64,000 nucleotides of DNA from Candidatus Aminicenantota bacterium (lineage in GTDB: Bacteria > Acidobacteriota > Aminicenantia > Aminicenantales > JAFGAV01), in contig JAFGAV010000025.1 of NCBI GenBank assembly GCA_016933515.1, forward strand, positions 1 to 64,000. The letters are read 5' to 3'. Each line of letters opens with the position of its first letter. The stretch's first letter is position 1. The notes under the pieces were generated by a model, which did not search any database, was not told the origin of the DNA, and saw only the letters and a list, made by a program, of their open reading frames with translations. Of the stretch, positions 1-7,833 are shown one piece after another. The translations under genes and the position numbers were made by a program.

Positions 1-291
1 GTTCAGGGCGTTGGCCACCAGGTTCCCCAGGCGGAAGGCCTCCTCCTTGCCCTTGTTGGTCAGGGTGTCGGTGAAAACCGGCACGAAGGCCGACGCCAAA
101 GCCCCCTCGGCGAACAGGTCGCGAAGGAGGTTGGGGATGCGGAAGGCGGCCACGAAGGCGTCCACGGCGAACCCGGCGCCGAAGAGGTAGGCGAACGTTT
201 GCTCCCGGGCCAGGCCGAAAAGGCGCGAGACGAACGTTGCGCCGCTCACGACCGTCGTCGAGCGGGCGATGCTCTCCCTTTGGTCCGCCAT
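1..291 (-). CDS. murJ: Lipid II flippase MurJ, N-terminal part (cut by window edge)
   Basis: The reverse strand encodes 97 residues starting ATG at 291 and running off the window edge. The motif RIPNLLRDLFAEGA, with AFVPVF soon after, is the hallmark of the MurJ/MviN family, inner-membrane proteins of about 14 helices that move the peptidoglycan precursor lipid II across the membrane. The N-terminus (R-S-T near residue 10, SRLFG, then R-E) also fits the family. There is no Shine-Dalgarno sequence; an extended -10 box lies just upstream (301-309), so the mRNA may be nearly leaderless. The C-terminal part is outside the window, so completeness cannot be judged. Confidence 0.93.
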   Translation of the reverse strand, partial: MADQRESIARSTTVVSGATFVSRLFGLAREQTFAYLFGAGFAVDAFVAAFRIPNLLRDLFAEGALASAFVPVFTDTLTNKGKEEAFRLGNLVANALN

Positions 292-300
292 GTTGCTTTG

Positions 301-309
301 CTTATAGCA
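301..309 (-). promoter_or_regulatory. Extended -10 promoter for murJ
   Basis: On the minus strand TG-C-TATAAG (309 to 301) forms an extended -10 element, with no recognisable -35. The predicted transcription start is near 294, only three bases before the murJ ATG at 291. Confidence 0.5.
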
Positions 310-494
310 CAAAACGGGGCCGGGACTCCACCGGCCGCTCTCGCCTGTCCGGTCCGCTTAACGGCCTTCCCGGCCATCCTTGACGCCGCCCGAACCCGGA
401 CGGATCCCAAGCTCCGGGCGAAGAAGGAATTTCTCATACTGAATTTGCAGTGCTCCTTGCATTTCTTGTCGTTTATAGGCAATATAGATTGTCC

Positions 495-510
495 CATTGG
501 CTTGCCAATG
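495..510. repeat. Perfect 16-base inverted repeat upstream of trxA, possible operator
   Basis: CATTGGC-TT-GCCAATG is a perfect palindrome with 7-base arms and a 2-base centre, in the leader of the trxA-trxB pair. The tight spacer suits binding of a dimeric regulator better than an RNA hairpin, because a 2-base loop is sterically poor. Its function is inferred from position only. Confidence 0.4.
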
Positions 511-637
511 CAGGCTTTCGGCCGCAAGATCATTATTACTTGATTTGAATCATGTCCCTGATAGAGAATTTTTCAAAGAGGGATAGGGCGAGTTGATTTT
601 CAGAGGACTTGAGATTTCATTACAGAGGAGGACGAAC

Positions 638-988
638 ATGGAAGAAGGGAAGGCGATGAATGTGGGAGACGGTGATTTTGAACAGGAAGTATTGAAATCA
701 AACGTTCCCGTGATTGTGGATTTCTGGGCTCCTTGGTGCGGACCTTGCCGGATGGCCGGTCCGGTGCTTGAGAAAATCGCTCAAGAATACCAGGGAAGAT
801 TGAAAGTGTGCAAGTTGAATGTTGATGAAGGACGCCAAACAGCCTCCCAATTTGGGATCATGAGCATACCCACATTGAATCTTTATAAAGATGGCGAGGT
901 TGTGGACCAAATGATCGGAGTCACGCCAAGCTACGAATCGGATCTTAAGAAAATGATAGAACCGAAATTGGAAAAAAACGAAGAGTGA
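638..988 (+). CDS. trxA: Thioredoxin
   Basis: This 116-residue protein has the canonical WCGPC active site (residues 33-37), the central [11 protein letters not shown] strand with its cis-proline, and normal thioredoxin length. It reduces disulfides of client proteins in the cytoplasm. I chose ATG 638 because AGAGGAGG lies about 8 bases upstream; the frame opens earlier (593) without a ribosome site, and a second ATG lies at 656. It sits 7 bases before a thioredoxin reductase-like gene, so the two are an operon. Codons are AT-richer than in most of the window, as in the next three genes. Confidence 0.95.
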   Translation: MEEGKAMNVGDGDFEQEVLKSNVPVIVDFWAPWCGPCRMAGPVLEKIAQEYQGRLKVCKLNVDEGRQTASQFGIMSIPTLNLYKDGEVVDQMIGVTPSYESDLKKMIEPKLEKNEE

Positions 989-995
989 TTTCCTA

Positions 996-1943
996 ATGAA
1001 TGACATCGCGGCCGATGTGATCATTGTGGGAGGCGGCCCGGGGGGCTTAACGGCCGCCATTTATACCTCCAGAAATCGACTGAACACTCTTCTCTTAGAG
1101 AAAGGCGTATGCGGAGGATTGCCCGCAACGACCGATGCGGTGGAAAATTATCCTGGTTTTCCGGACGGCATCAACGGGATGGAGTTGATCAATAAGTTTA
1201 AGAAACAGGCCGCAAGATTCGGCACGAACATTATTGAATTCAAGGAAGTAAAAAGAATCGAACCAGTCGGGGAGAGGATCGGCGTACAGACTGATGAAGA
1301 ACGGTACAATGCCGATGCGGTGATCGTGGCTTCGGGCAGCATCCCGAAAAAATTGAATATTCCCGGCGAAGAAAAGTACAGCGGCAGGGGTGTTTCTTAC
1401 TGTGCCACATGTGACGGGCCGCTCTATAGAGACAAGCACGTCGCTGTTATCGGCTGCGGGAATTCCGGGCTGCAAGAAGGCGAATCCCTTCTCAAGCATG
1501 TAAAGAGTATCGTTTTTATAGAGTTTTTGCCTTACATGACGGCTGAAAAAATCTTGCAAGAAAGATTGCAAAAAAACGAAAACACGCAGTTTTTATTGAA
1601 CCATGAACTCACTTCGATACAGGGCGACGCAGGAGTCCGGTCTGTTGCGGTCAGGAACCGTCAGACGGGCGAGGAAAAACAGATTGAGGTTTCGGGCGTC
1701 TTCATCTACGCGGGATTTTTGCCGAATTCAAAATTTTTGGAAGGCATTGTCGAATTGGATCGTTGGGGATACATCGCGACGAACGAAAAAATGGAAACGA
1801 CCGTGCCCGGCATCTATGCCGTAGGAGATGTGCGCTCAAAGAAGGTGCGTCAGATCAATGTCGCTTGTGGCGAAGGAACAATCGCGGCCATAGCGGCCGC
1901 TGAGTATATAAACGAACTGAGGTTTAAAGTAGGGAAGACGTAA
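996..1943 (+). CDS. trxB: Thioredoxin reductase-like flavoprotein
   Basis: This 315-residue two-dinucleotide-domain flavoprotein has the FAD motif GGGPGG (12-17), the redox pair CATC (136-139), and the C-terminal TTVPGIYAVGDV FAD segment. These define the low-molecular-weight thioredoxin reductase family, which passes electrons to thioredoxin. The second nucleotide motif is GCGNSG, and the HRRxxxR motif that binds the NADPH 2'-phosphate is absent; the region reads FIEFLPYMTAEKIL, similar to the AhpF type. NADH or another donor is therefore more likely than NADPH; this is inference. It is translated 7 bases after trxA with only a weak ribosome site, which suggests coupling. Confidence 0.88.
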   Translation: MNDIAADVIIVGGGPGGLTAAIYTSRNRLNTLLLEKGVCGGLPATTDAVENYPGFPDGINGMELINKFKKQAARFGTNIIEFKEVKRIEPVGERIGVQTDEERYNADAVIVASGSIPKKLNIPGEEKYSGRGVSYCATCDGPLYRDKHVAVIGCGNSGLQEGESLLKHVKSIVFIEFLPYMTAEKILQERLQKNENTQFLLNHELTSIQGDAGVRSVAVRNRQTGEEKQIEVSGVFIYAGFLPNSKFLEGIVELDRWGYIATNEKMETTVPGIYAVGDVRSKKVRQINVACGEGTIAAIAAAEYINELRFKVGKT

Positions 1944-2096
1944 TCTTTAGAGCTTTTCTCCAGGCACCGGACGGATTCAGGTTTTGTCCTGCGGGAAAAG
2001 GCCCGAATGTCCCCCCTCCCAACCACCCTTGGCGCCGACGGGAGCCCCAACTGCACCATAACGGCTATCTGGAGAAAATCTGACCCTTGAGAAAAG

Positions 2097-2138
2097 CGGA
2101 AGCATTCACGTTGGTGGAAACCGGAAGCATTCACGTTG
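2097..2138. repeat. Two 17-base direct repeats upstream of the frdBA-like promoter
   Basis: CGGAAGCATTCACGTTG occurs exactly at 2097-2113 and again at 2122-2138, a 25-base period. The second copy ends 24 bases before the candidate -35 box at 2162. Two identical half-sites just upstream of a promoter are the usual arrangement for an activator. No regulator gene is adjacent. Confidence 0.5.
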
Positions 2139-2161
2139 CCTTGACAGAGGGAAAAAACCGT

Positions 2162-2190
2162 TTGAAAAATTACCGTTCCCATGGTATATA
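2162..2190 (+). promoter_or_regulatory. Sigma70-like promoter for the fumarate reductase-like pair
   Basis: TTGAAA (2162-2167), a 17-base spacer, then TATATA (2185-2190); an overlapping TATAAG lies at 2187-2192. It precedes an approximately 100-base leader before the ATG at 2297. The 353-base gap between trxB and this gene contains no other gene that I can support. Confidence 0.6.
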
Positions 2191-2201
2191 AGACACTTTG
2201 T

Positions 2202-2230
2202 TTCCCGTCTTCGTTGCTTGAGGACGGGAA
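2202..2230 (+). other. Leader hairpin before frdB-like gene
   Basis: TTCCCGTC (2202-2209) pairs with GACGGGAA (2223-2230) around a 13-base loop, just after the predicted transcription start. It has no U-tract, so it is more likely an mRNA-stabilising or regulatory hairpin than a terminator. Confidence 0.35.
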
Positions 2231-2296
2231 GAAAAGCGAGGTTGTCTTTTTCATCGAGGAAATTATTATTAATCCAAACTGGAATCTGGAGGAAGC

Positions 2297-3052
2297 ATGA
2301 AAGAAAAAAAGAGCATCATGGATAGAATCGCGGAATCCAACAAGGCCGTCACCACGGGAGTTGATGAAAAAGACATCAAAAGCTGGGTGACCATTTATGT
2401 GATGGGCAAAGCTTATAAGGTTCCAGCAGGATTAACCATTATGCAGGCCATGGAGTTTGCCGGCTATCGATTTATCCGCTCTTGTGGGTGCCGGGCCGGG
2501 TTTTGCGGCGCCTGCGGCACCATATACCGAAAGATAGGAGATTATAAGCTTCATGCGGTGATGGCTTGTCAGACCAGAGTGGAAGACGGCATGTATCTGG
2601 TCCAAATTCCTTTCGCCCCTGCTTATAAGGCGACATATGACATTCAAAAAGAAAAGTATGAAGTCGGCACTCTTTTCAAATACTATCCGGAACTCGCTCG
2701 TTGTGTTTCCTGCAACACATGCACGAAATCATGCCCGCAGGGTCTTGAGGTGATGGATTATATCCAGGATGCGATCAAAGGCGATTTTGAAAAGGTGGCC
2801 CATGAGTCTTTTGACTGCATCCAGTGCGGCCTCTGTGCCGTGAGGTGCCCCGCGGAATTGGTGCATTATAATATCGCCCAGCTCGCCCGAAGGATGTTCG
2901 GATATCATGGAAATAAAGAACCGGAACTTCTAACAGCCAGACTGGAAGAAATAGAAAAAGGAAAATATAAAAAGGACTGGGAAAAGCTCCTCAAAGCATC
3001 CATAGAGGAGCTCAAAAAATTGTATGCGGAACGAGTCAGGGAAGCCGACTAG
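2297..3052 (+). CDS. Fumarate reductase/succinate dehydrogenase-type iron-sulfur protein
   Basis: This 251-residue protein has an N-terminal 2Fe-2S ferredoxin domain (C65-x4-C70-x2-C73 and C91) and two complete CxxCxxCxxxCP motifs (C136-146 and C174-184). Standard SdhB/FrdB carries one [4Fe-4S] and one [3Fe-4S] site; the second motif here looks like a full [4Fe-4S] site, as in TfrB or HdrC-like proteins. It should pass electrons between an unknown partner and the flavoprotein encoded 15 bases downstream. No cytochrome b or membrane anchor gene follows, and there is no HdrB-like CCG domain. A good ribosome site (GGAGG) precedes ATG 2297. The C-terminal 50 residues are charged and helical. Confidence 0.85.
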   Translation: MKEKKSIMDRIAESNKAVTTGVDEKDIKSWVTIYVMGKAYKVPAGLTIMQAMEFAGYRFIRSCGCRAGFCGACGTIYRKIGDYKLHAVMACQTRVEDGMYLVQIPFAPAYKATYDIQKEKYEVGTLFKYYPELARCVSCNTCTKSCPQGLEVMDYIQDAIKGDFEKVAHESFDCIQCGLCAVRCPAELVHYNIAQLARRMFGYHGNKEPELLTARLEEIEKGKYKKDWEKLLKASIEELKKLYAERVREAD

Positions 3053-3067
3053 CTGAGGAGGAGAATC

Positions 3068-4726
3068 ATGTCCGAAATGAAATATATCAAAGGTTATCCG
3101 GAATACATGCGCGATCTCATCGATGTCGTAAACAAAACCCGAATCAAAAGAAAAGATTATTCTCCTCCGGCGATGAGCGCGAAAGAACGGGAAGAGGTTC
3201 TTCAAGTCCATCCGGATTTTGCCCCCGGCGGAAAAAGGAAAATATCCATAGGCTTGAATAAGGGCGATCTGGCCGCCAATGAGGTGGTGGATCTTCTGGA
3301 AGCTTACCCGGTTATTGAAAAAGAAGAAATCGATCTTTCCAAAGTCCATTACAATCCTGATGTTCTGATTATCGGCGGCGGCCTGGCGGGAACTTCGGCG
3401 GCCATTTGGTGCAACAATCAGGGAATCCCCGCGGAAAAAATACTTCTTGTCAACAAATTGAGACACGGCGACGCCAATTCGATCATGGCCGAGGGCGGAA
3501 CTCAGGCCGCGGATCGCCCGAACGATTCCCCCCTCATCCATTATCTGGATGCCATGGGGGGCGGACATTTTTCGAACAAACCGGACGTCCTCAAAGCGCT
3601 GGTGGAGGATGCCCCTTATATCATGCACTGGCTGGTGGAGCTGGGAGCCATGATCGATAGAGAAGAAAACGGGGAGTTTGCCTCCAAGTGGGGAGGAGGG
3701 ACTTCAAGAAGAAGAATGCATGCCTGCCGGGACTATACCGGCCTCGAGGAATTCAGGGTCATTCGGGACGAATTCCGAAACAGAAAGATTCCCGCCTTGG
3801 AATTTTATCCTGCAGTCGAACTGCTGACCGATGCCGCCGGGAGAGTCGCGGGGGCGGTTCTCTGCAATCTTGAAACCAGCGAATATGAAATCGTGAAAGC
3901 GAAAACAACGGTTCTGGCCACGGGCGGATTCGGCCGGCTTCATATCAGAGGTTTCCCCACCACGAATCACTATGGGGCGACGGCCGACGGAATCGTGTTG
4001 GCCTACAGGGCCGGAGCCAAATTGAGAGACACGGATACCGTTCAATATCATCCCACGGGAGCCGCTTTCCCTCCCCAGATCATCGGCCTGCTTCTCACCG
4101 AAAAGCTCAGAAGCATGGGAGCGCAACCCGTGAATGTCGACGGTGAAGCCTTTGTCTTCCCGCTCGAGCCGAGGGATGTTGAGGCCGCCTCGTTTATTCG
4201 AGAGTGCTATGTCAGGGATAAAGGGATTCTCACCCCTACCGGCATGAGAGGGATCTGGCTGGACACTCCTTTGATCGAAGTCAAAAATGGAAAGGGAACC
4301 ATCGAGAGCGCTTTTCCCGGCATGAAAAGGATGTTCGAAAGATTCGATATCGATATGGCGACGGATCCGGTTCTGGTCTTTCCGACGCTTCATTATCAGA
4401 ACGGAGGAGTGGAAACAGACCCGGAAGGAAAGACCAATGTCGCCGGGCTTTTTGTCGCCGGTGAGATATCGGGCGGCGTCCATGGGAAAAACAGGCTCAT
4501 GGGGAATTCAACCCTGGATTGCATGGTTTTCGGACGGAGAGCCGGAATCTATGCCGCCGAAGATGCGAAAAAGGCCAAAACCCCGAAGAATTTGAGTTTG
4601 AAGCATATGGCAAAATATATAGACATGCTGAAAGCGGCTCGGATAAAGTCTGAAAGAAAAGCTCCAATGCTGCTTCCGGATTACCGAGGAAAAGCCGTTC
4701 TCGCAAGAATGATCGACGTTTTTTAA
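3068..4726 (+). CDS. Fumarate reductase/succinate dehydrogenase-type flavoprotein
   Basis: This 552-residue FAD protein is of the SdhA/FrdA family. It has an unusual N-terminal extension of about 95 residues, then GGGLAG (103-108), and keeps the substrate and catalytic landmarks QYHPTG, HYQNGG and KNRLMGNSTLD. In covalently flavinylated members a histidine precedes the AEGG segment; here the aligned residue is Asn137 (ANSIMAEGG), so FAD should be bound non-covalently. It probably interconverts fumarate and succinate (or a similar enoate) together with the upstream iron-sulfur protein. No membrane subunit is encoded nearby, so the complex may be soluble. AGGAGGAG lies 6 bases before ATG 3068. 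It is AT-richer than genes after 5 kb. Confidence 0.88.
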   Translation: MSEMKYIKGYPEYMRDLIDVVNKTRIKRKDYSPPAMSAKEREEVLQVHPDFAPGGKRKISIGLNKGDLAANEVVDLLEAYPVIEKEEIDLSKVHYNPDVLIIGGGLAGTSAAIWCNNQGIPAEKILLVNKLRHGDANSIMAEGGTQAADRPNDSPLIHYLDAMGGGHFSNKPDVLKALVEDAPYIMHWLVELGAMIDREENGEFASKWGGGTSRRRMHACRDYTGLEEFRVIRDEFRNRKIPALEFYPAVELLTDAAGRVAGAVLCNLETSEYEIVKAKTTVLATGGFGRLHIRGFPTTNHYGATADGIVLAYRAGAKLRDTDTVQYHPTGAAFPPQIIGLLLTEKLRSMGAQPVNVDGEAFVFPLEPRDVEAASFIRECYVRDKGILTPTGMRGIWLDTPLIEVKNGKGTIESAFPGMKRMFERFDIDMATDPVLVFPTLHYQNGGVETDPEGKTNVAGLFVAGEISGGVHGKNRLMGNSTLDCMVFGRRAGIYAAEDAKKAKTPKNLSLKHMAKYIDMLKAARIKSERKAPMLLPDYRGKAVLARMIDVF

Positions 4727-4733
4727 CCGGATC

Positions 4734-4958
4734 ATGGCCGAGGCGGAATCGCTGATGTCGGGCGGCGGATATGCCGTGGTTTCGGCGGAAGGGCTGGAGA
4801 TCGCAACGGCCTCTGACTGTTCGGCTTATGACGCCGAGTTCGTCGCCTTAGCCTGCGACCTGAGGGCGCCCCTCGGGACGCTCGACAAGGCCGGTCTTGA
4901 AGCCTTTCCGGAGACTGCCGTCACCCCGCCCCGCTTCCTGGCCGATCCGGCGCCCTGA
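4734..4958 (+). pseudogene. Remnant of a VapC-type PIN-domain toxin (C-terminal half)
   Basis: This 74-residue frame carries SAYDAEFVALA and then LGTLDK, which match the C-terminal half of PIN-domain ribonucleases, including the conserved Asp residues of the active site. Full VapC proteins are about 130 residues, so the N-terminal half with the first catalytic Asp is missing. No VapB antitoxin lies upstream; instead the frame begins 8 bases after the flavoprotein stop. It is GC-rich, unlike the preceding genes, and marks the point where composition changes back. I read it as a native toxin gene cut by the event that brought in the AT-rich segment. Confidence 0.55.
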
Positions 4959-5090
4959 CCTCTTCTTCAAGCCGGAAACGAGCTGAGCCGCCCGCGCTGC
5001 CCCTCGCCGCAGCGGGAGCGGCGTGTGTCGTCGCCTTCCTCTCGGAGTGGTTTTTGGCAAGTCTTTGTGGCGCTTTAGCGGTGGTTTTCA

Positions 5091-5096
5091 TATAAT
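5091..5096 (+). promoter_or_regulatory. -10 box for dgt
   Basis: A perfect TATAAT with no clear -35. The predicted transcription start (about 5103) coincides with an in-frame TTG and lies 15 bases before the ATG at 5118. Confidence 0.45.
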
Positions 5097-5117
5097 ACGC
5101 TGTTGGAAAAAGCGGCG

Positions 5118-6146
5118 ATGAACATCAGGGAGAAGATAGAGGAACAGGAGAGGACCATCCTCTCGCCCAGGGCCTGCCTGAGCCTGGCCTCGAAGGGAAG
5201 GGTGCGGCCGGAGAAACCTCACGACTTGCGCACGGCCTTCCAGCGCGACCGGGACCGCATCCTGCACTCGAAGTCCTTCCGCAGGCTGAAGCACAAAACC
5301 CAGGTCTTCCTGGCGCCCTTCGGAGACCACTTCCGGACGCGTCTGACGCACACGCTCGAAGTGTCCCAGATCGCCCGGACGCTGGCGCGGGCGCTGGCGC
5401 TCAACGAGGACCTGACCGAGGCCGCCGCCCTGGGGCACGACCTGGGCCACACGCCCTTCGGCCACGCGGGCGAGGAAACGCTCCGCAAACTCCTGCCCGG
5501 AGGATTCTATCATGCCGACCAGAGCCTGCGGGTCGTGGACAGGCTCGAATACGAAGGCAAGGGCCTGAACCTGACCCATGAGGTTCGGGACGGCATCTTC
5601 AAGCATTCCAAGGGCCGGGGCGAAATCCTCAGCTCCCGCAAGGCGGACATGCCCGAGACGCTCGAGGGGCAGCTGGTCCGCATCTCGGACGTCATCGCCT
5701 ACGTCAACCACGACATCGACGACGCTCTCCGGGCGGGCATCATCAAGGAGAGCGACATCCCTCCGCGCCTCATCAAGATGCTGGGTCGCTATCACGCCCA
5801 CAGGATCGACACGATGGTCGGGGACGTCGTGCAGACGAGCCTCAAGGTGGGGCTGGAGAAAATCGCGATGAGCCCGTCCGTCATGGACTCCACGGTCGCG
5901 CTGAGGGATTTCCTCTACGACAAAGTCTACAACAGCGAGTTCGCCCAAAGAGAGCACGCCAAGGCCAAAAAAATCCTCACCGACCTCTACCGCTTCGTCT
6001 TGGAGAGCCCTGCGGGCTATGTCAAGGACTACCCGGCCGGCGATTCCCTGGAAAAGAGAGCCGGGGATTTCATCGCCGGCATGACCGACCTGTATGCCTT
6101 GGCCCTTTATGAAAAGCTGTTCCTGATCAGACCGGGGACCCTGTAG
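5118..6146 (+). CDS. dgt: Deoxyguanosinetriphosphate triphosphohydrolase-like protein
   Basis: This 342-residue HD-superfamily protein has the dGTPase signature [13 protein letters not shown]78 in RLTHTLEV, the HD pair at 107-108 followed by [12 protein letters not shown], and a later Asp in [15 protein letters not shown]. The family hydrolyses dNTPs to the nucleoside and triphosphate, controlling nucleotide pools. ATG 5118 gives the usual family N-terminus (IREKIEEQE then LSP); an in-frame TTG at 5103 sits exactly at the predicted transcription start and is an alternative. The length is typical of the shorter class (deoxyguanosinetriphosphate triphosphohydrolase-like, not the 500-residue E. 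coli form). Substrate preference cannot be told from sequence. Confidence 0.9.
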   Translation: MNIREKIEEQERTILSPRACLSLASKGRVRPEKPHDLRTAFQRDRDRILHSKSFRRLKHKTQVFLAPFGDHFRTRLTHTLEVSQIARTLARALALNEDLTEAAALGHDLGHTPFGHAGEETLRKLLPGGFYHADQSLRVVDRLEYEGKGLNLTHEVRDGIFKHSKGRGEILSSRKADMPETLEGQLVRISDVIAYVNHDIDDALRAGIIKESDIPPRLIKMLGRYHAHRIDTMVGDVVQTSLKVGLEKIAMSPSVMDSTVALRDFLYDKVYNSEFAQREHAKAKKILTDLYRFVLESPAGYVKDYPAGDSLEKRAGDFIAGMTDLYALALYEKLFLIRPGTL

Positions 6147-6181
6147 CAAGGACGGAAAGGCGCTCAGCCGGCGAACAAGAG

Positions 6182-6952
6182 ATGAGAGAGGGAAGAGGCG
6201 CGCCGGTCGTCGATGTCGCGGACCTTGTCAAGGACTTTAAAAAGCTCCGGGCCGTGGACGGGGTGTCCTTCACCGTTTCGGAGGGCGAGATCGTCGGACT
6301 CCTCGGGCCGAACGGCGCGGGAAAGACGACGATCATCCACATGCTCCTCGGACTGACGACCCCGACTTCGGGCCGGGTTCGCGTCTTCGGCCTGGACTTC
6401 GGTCGACACCGGTCGCGCATCCTCCAGGAGGTCAATTTCTCCTCGACCTACACGGACATGCCCTATTCGCTCACCGTGCAGGAGAGCCTGCGTGTCTTCG
6501 CCCGGCTTTACGGCGTCCGCCGCCGCGAGGAAAAGATACGCGGCCTTCTCGAAACCTTCGGCTTGACCGACATCCGCCGCAAGCAGGTCCGCCACCTGTC
6601 CACGGGGCAGCGCACGCGGCTCAATTTGTCCAAAGCGCTGGTCAACGACCCGCGCGTCCTCTTCCTCGACGAGCCCACGGCTTCGCTCGATCCGGACATC
6701 GCCGACAAAACGCGCAAGCTCCTCAAGCGGGTCAAGGAGGAGCGGGGCATCTCCATCCTCTACACTTCGCACAACATGATAGAGATGGAGGAAGTCTCGG
6801 ACCGAGTCCTTTTTCTTCACCGGGGCCGGCTCCTGGCCGAGGGGACGCCCGCGGAGGTCGTGCGCTCGTTCCGGGCGGCGAGCCTGGAAGACGCCTTCCT
6901 CAAGGTGGCCCGCGGGAAGGACGCGGGCGGAAAAGGGACGGCGCTTCCATGA
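6182..6952 (+). CDS. ABC transporter ATP-binding protein
   Basis: This 256-residue ATPase carries Walker A GPNGAGKTT (42-50), signature LSTGQ (139-143) and Walker B VLFLDEP (159-165). It is the cytoplasmic motor of an ABC-2 type exporter whose permease gene overlaps its last 4 bases (ATGA). The resemblance is to the drug, lipid or polysaccharide export subfamily with a short C-terminus; the substrate is not apparent. The start at ATG 6182 leaves 35 bases after dgt, so the three genes may be co-transcribed. Confidence 0.92.
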   Translation: MREGRGAPVVDVADLVKDFKKLRAVDGVSFTVSEGEIVGLLGPNGAGKTTIIHMLLGLTTPTSGRVRVFGLDFGRHRSRILQEVNFSSTYTDMPYSLTVQESLRVFARLYGVRRREEKIRGLLETFGLTDIRRKQVRHLSTGQRTRLNLSKALVNDPRVLFLDEPTASLDPDIADKTRKLLKRVKEERGISILYTSHNMIEMEEVSDRVLFLHRGRLLAEGTPAEVVRSFRAASLEDAFLKVARGKDAGGKGTALP

Positions 6953-7740
6953 AATTCCACCGGATCTTCGCCGTGTTTCTCCGGTATTTCTACATCTACC
7001 GCCGAAGCGGCACGCGGATTTTGGAGACCGTCTACTGGCCGCTCCTCGACCTGGTCCTCTGGGGATTCGTGACGCTCTACCTTTCCCGCAGCGCGAAGGG
7101 GCTGCCCCAGTTCGTCGCCTTCCTTCTCGGCGCCCTTATCCTCTGGGACATCCTTTTCCGCTCCCAGCAGGGCATATCGGTCTCGTTCCTGGAAGACGTC
7201 TGGGCCCGGAATTTTCTCAACATTTTCGTCAGCCCCCTGACGACCTGGGAATACCTCCTGGCCCTCATGCTCTCGAGCCTGCTCAAAATTCTGATCGCCG
7301 GCGTGGTGCTGACGCTCATGGCCTGGCTTTTGTTTTCGTTCAACATCTTCCTCATCGGCATCTCGCTCCTGCCGTTCCTCATCCTCCTTGTCTTCCTGGG
7401 GTGGGCGATCGGCCTCATCACCACGGCCATCATCCTCCGCTTCGGCCAGCAGGCCGAGGTCCTGGCCTGGGGGATCGCCCTGCTCTTTCAGCCCGTATCA
7501 GCGGTGTTCTATCCCGTCTCCGTTCTGCCGCCCATTCTCCAGGCCGTGGCGCGCTTCATGCCCGCGGCCCACGTCTTCGAGGGAATGCGGTCCGTCATCT
7601 CCACGGGCGCGTTTCCGAAGCGCGAGCTCCTGGTCGCCCTCGCCCTCGACGTTGTTTACCTGGCCGCAGCCCTGGCGTTCTTCTTTTGGATGTTCCGCGT
7701 CGCGCGCAAAAAGGGACTCCTGGCGCGGGTCGGCGAGTGA
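6949..7740 (+). CDS. ABC-2 type transporter permease
   Basis: This 263-residue integral membrane protein has about six hydrophobic segments and the ABC-2 family layout: a basic amphipathic N-terminus, a first helix with WPLLDLVLWG, and a last loop with a FPKREL segment before the C-terminal helix. It overlaps the ATPase gene by 4 bases, so the two are translationally coupled and form one exporter. The segment PVSAVFYPVSVLP is typical of the family's conserved core. The exported substrate is unknown. Confidence 0.88.
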   Translation: MKFHRIFAVFLRYFYIYRRSGTRILETVYWPLLDLVLWGFVTLYLSRSAKGLPQFVAFLLGALILWDILFRSQQGISVSFLEDVWARNFLNIFVSPLTTWEYLLALMLSSLLKILIAGVVLTLMAWLLFSFNIFLIGISLLPFLILLVFLGWAIGLITTAIILRFGQQAEVLAWGIALLFQPVSAVFYPVSVLPPILQAVARFMPAAHVFEGMRSVISTGAFPKRELLVALALDVVYLAAALAFFFWMFRVARKKGLLARVGE

Positions 7741-7748
7741 GAGTCGGG

Positions 7749-7777
7749 TTGTGATAATCCGCCGCAGCGATTATAAT
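7749..7777 (+). promoter_or_regulatory. Sigma70-like promoter for tkt
   Basis: TTGTGA (7749-7754), 17-base spacer, perfect TATAAT (7772-7777). The predicted start near 7784 gives a leader of about 50 bases before ATG 7834. Confidence 0.65.
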
Positions 7778-7833
7778 GAGCCCTCTTTCATCTCCATGAT
7801 TATGCCGTCATCGCTCCGGGGAGGGAAACCGAC

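Larger units (their letters stand above)
292..637. other. Intergenic region between murJ and trxA
   Basis: This is 346 bases with no convincing gene; the short frames here lack family resemblance. It holds the murJ promoter at its left end and a 16-base palindrome at 495-510. Base composition shifts from GC-rich to AT-rich at about 420-440, which I read as the left edge of a compositionally different island. I could not find a clear -35/-10 pair for trxA. Confidence 0.6.
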
